NCBI GenBank assembly: GCA_023246655.1
Contig: JAHFHX010000001.1
Location: 92,648 to 126,000, forward strand
DNA from: Candidatus Magasanikiibacteriota bacterium
GTDB taxonomy: Bacteria; Patescibacteriota; Patescibacteriia; Magasanikbacterales; GWA2-37-8
DNA length: 33,353 nt
Direction: 5' to 3'
Shown here piece by piece: positions 31,225 through 33,353 of the stretch. How positions within the stretch are numbered: position 1 is the stretch's first letter; each line of letters opens with the position of its first letter. The notes below the pieces were generated by a model. The model saw only the letters and a program-made list of their open reading frames with translations, made no database searches and was not told the origin of the DNA. Made by a program: the position numbers and the translations under genes.

Positions 31225-31638
31225 GTTGGAGCGAAGGATCTAGTTACGCAATTTTTCTAACACATCAATATGCGTAATTACGACTATTGTATTTACATCA
31301 TGTCAAGCCGGAGTGGCGTACTTTATATAGGTGTCACAAAGGATTTAGCTAGGCGTATTTCCGAACACAAACAAAATTTAATTGAGGGATTTACAAAAAA
31401 TATAAATGTCATGAACTTCTTTACTACGAAAATTATTGGGATATTAAACAGGTTATAGCACGGGAAAATTCTTAAAAGGGAAAAACAGAGCATTTAAAAT
31501 TGCGCTGATAAATTCAGTAAACCCACAATGGAAAGATTTAAGTGTGGAATGGGAATAAAAAAATAGCTGTCATATTGAGCGAAGTGAAATATCTAGTTGA
31601 CAAGCGAACCAGTTCCTTCGCTCCGACTCAGGATGACA
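31214..31638. mobile_element. IR-bounded segment carrying a decayed GIY-YIG gene, between folE and queE
   Basis: TGTCATCCTGAGTTGGAGCGAAGGATCTAG (from 31214) vs CCAGTTCCTTCGCTCCGACTCAGGATGACA (to 31638). Confidence 0.55.
31270..31558 (+). pseudogene. GIY-YIG endonuclease pseudogene (frameshift at A6, then nonsense TAA)
   Basis: MRNYDYCIYIMSSRSGVLYIGVTKDLARRISEHKQNLIEGFTK, then in shifted frame KYKCHELLYYENYWDIKQVIARENS*KGKNRAFKIALINSVNPQWKDLSVEWE. Confidence 0.85.
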
Positions 31639-31660
31639 AAAAACCGTGTAGAAAATTTTT

Positions 31661-32413
31661 ATGCCATCTTTCGATAAAAATCCTCAGACGTTAGTAATCA
31701 AAAAAGATCATCTCAAAGTTTCCGGCGACGGAGTGTTCTATACACTTCAAGGTGAAGGGTCAACTATGGGTTCCCCAGCGTGCTTTCTGCGCCTACACTT
31801 ATGTAACTTACAATGTTCATGGTGTGATACTTGGTATACTTGGAAAAAAGATACGAAAGAATTTTGGGAAGAGAGCCAAGATTGGACTCTCGAAGAAACA
31901 AAGCAAAAAATTGAACAGGCCTGGGGTTGTGTAAACCCTCTGGTACAGAAAAGAGTTGTCGTAACCGGCGGCGAACCATTGCTCCAGAAAAATTGCATCG
32001 AAAAATTAATGCGAATGATGCCAGAGTGGATTTTTGAAATTGAAACCAACGGCACAATTTTGCCCACCGATTACATGTTGGAACATTGCCAATTTAATTG
32101 TTCACCGAAACTCGCCAATTCTCACAATCCTGAGCTCGCCCGAATTAAAAGTTTAGTTTTACAAACACTCAATAAAGCCCATACTAGTTTTAAATTCGTG
32201 GTCTCAGCCAACAGTGATTTGGATGAAATCGAAAATAATTTTATTAAACCATTCGGATTAGATATAGGAAAAGTCATTGTGATGCCCCAAGGTCAAAGTA
32301 CTGAAGAAGTAGCAAAAAATGCTCAAGCAGTTGCTGAGTACACTAAGAAAAAAGGCTATCGATTGCTGGATAGATTGCACCTCACTATTTGGGGCGCGAA
32401 GAGAAAAACCTGA
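31661..32413 (+). CDS. queE: 7-carboxy-7-deazaguanine synthase QueE (radical SAM)
   Basis: GVFYTLQGEGSTMGSPACFLRLHLCNLQCSWCDTWYTW (CX3CX2C), VVVTGGEPLLQK, FEIETNGT. Confidence 0.93.
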   Translation: MPSFDKNPQTLVIKKDHLKVSGDGVFYTLQGEGSTMGSPACFLRLHLCNLQCSWCDTWYTWKKDTKEFWEESQDWTLEETKQKIEQAWGCVNPLVQKRVVVTGGEPLLQKNCIEKLMRMMPEWIFEIETNGTILPTDYMLEHCQFNCSPKLANSHNPELARIKSLVLQTLNKAHTSFKFVVSANSDLDEIENNFIKPFGLDIGKVIVMPQGQSTEEVAKNAQAVAEYTKKKGYRLLDRLHLTIWGAKRKT

Positions 32414-32422
32414 TTAATCTCT

Positions 32423-33133
32423 ATGATTGTATCATCACGAAAGGCAGTGGTACTTCTCAGCGGTGGCCTTGATTCTGCCACGGCCGCAGCCATCGCGCAG
32501 TCAGAAGGCTTTGAGATTTGTGCTTTGAGTTTTTCTTATGGTCAACGTCACGTTATCGAACTCGAGGCCTCAAAGCGCGTTGCCGCGCAACTTGGCATCG
32601 CACATCACGTTATCGTGCCTATCGACTTACGAGTATTTGGAGGTTCGGCTCTTACGAGCGATATCGCTGTGCCTAAAGATCGTTCGCCCGAGGCAATGGG
32701 GGCCAAGGAAATTCCAGTTACCTACGTTCCAGCTCGCAACACCATATTCCTTTCCTTCGCTCTAGCCTATGCCGAAGTGCTGGGTGCCGCCGATATTTTT
32801 ATTGGGGTGAATGCCCTCGATTACAGTGGCTACCCTGATTGTCGTCCCGAATACATTTCCGCGTTTGAAAAAATGGCGAACTTGGCCACCAAGACTGGTG
32901 TGGAAGGCACGCTTCATACCAAAATTCATACACCACTCATTAGTCTCACGAAGGCAGAAATAATTAAGCGGGGGATAGAGCTTGAGCTTGATTATGGGCA
33001 GACCATAAGTTGTTATGATCCAAGCGTGGAGGCTAAGGCCTGTGGACACTGTGACTCATGCCAACTGCGTCACAAAGGTTTTGTGGAGAGCGGTTTCCCG
33101 GATCCAACTAAGTATGTGGCTGGACAGAATTAA
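32423..33133 (+). CDS. queC: 7-cyano-7-deazaguanine synthase QueC
   Basis: [36 protein letters not shown]...[21 protein letters not shown]...[20 protein letters not shown]...[14 protein letters not shown]. Confidence 0.95.
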   Translation: MIVSSRKAVVLLSGGLDSATAAAIAQSEGFEICALSFSYGQRHVIELEASKRVAAQLGIAHHVIVPIDLRVFGGSALTSDIAVPKDRSPEAMGAKEIPVTYVPARNTIFLSFALAYAEVLGAADIFIGVNALDYSGYPDCRPEYISAFEKMANLATKTGVEGTLHTKIHTPLISLTKAEIIKRGIELELDYGQTISCYDPSVEAKACGHCDSCQLRHKGFVESGFPDPTKYVAGQN

Positions 33134-33153
33134 TTTGGAAATGGTAGTTATAA

Positions 33154-33196
33154 AATAATAAACAACCTCCACAAAGAGGTTGTTTATTATTTTTTG
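33154..33196. terminator. Bidirectional terminator
   Basis: AATAATAAACAACCTC (33154-33169)/GAGGTTGTTTATTATT (33176-33191), perfect 16-bp stem with flanking A/T tracts. Confidence 0.85.
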
Positions 33197-33204
33197 TTAA
33201 TTTT

Positions 33205-33353
33205 TTACTTGGCGCTTATCACGGAAGAAATAATACCACCGTTATCATTAATAATACCTTTATTTTTAACAATTTTATTACCACGCACTACGGTATTAAT
33301 GAGTGTAACTTTAGCATTGTCACGCGCGACAACGTCACCATTAATGGTGCTCG
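33205..33353 (-). CDS. C-terminal end of a minus-strand protein (short beta-repeat-like), truncated by the window edge
   Basis: Minus strand is open to TAA at 33205: ...STINGDVVARDNAKVTLINTVVRGNKIVKNKGIINDNGGIISSVISAK*; not in the ORF track. Confidence 0.5.
   Translation of the reverse strand, partial: STINGDVVARDNAKVTLINTVVRGNKIVKNKGIINDNGGIISSVISAK

Noticed and set aside
1-33353. CRISPR array
   Set aside because: Repeats found are inverted or short-period; no regularly spaced direct repeats with unique spacers, and no cas genes.

Overview
This 33.4 kb window looks like a compact bacterial chromosome of Candidate Phyla Radiation (Patescibacteria) type. That taxon is inferred from gene content and style, not from a search. 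Recognisable content: ClpC C-terminus (partial), WecA/MraY-type transferase, DUF192 protein, rplU, recR, ybaB, a free-standing 23S-IVS/S23-type four-helix-bundle protein, dnaB, a polytopic membrane protein, a HIT protein, SNase, cyclophilin, a PolB-like 3'-5' exonuclease, a VirD4/TraG-like ATPase with a long disordered tail, a two-gene PEP-synthase-like pair, a tandem CxxC zinc-ribbon protein, mnmA, a short alaS, the cluster infA-rpmJ-rpsM-rpsK-rpsD-rpoA-rplQ-rplM-rpsI, DoxX, an FkbM methyltransferase, a glycosyltransferase-like protein, tRNA-Asn(GTT), a GIY-YIG protein, a YdeI-like protein, an ABC exporter, and a preQ0 set queD-folE-[GIY-YIG remnant]-queE-queC. The most unusual layer is the repeats: (1) nested palindromic elements with GTCATYCCGA/TCGGRATGAC ends, several inside ORFs without breaking the frame; (2) heptanucleotide-period micro-repeat arrays, several translated in frame inside housekeeping genes (mnmA, recR, ppsA-like); (3) single-gene cassettes bounded by inverted repeats (the S23-type gene and a decayed GIY-YIG gene). 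Other points: a ~108-nt candidate structured RNA between infA and rpmJ, RpoA without an alpha-CTD, and an in-frame TAG in the PEP-mobile-domain gene. All family names come from reading the sequence by eye; no search was run.
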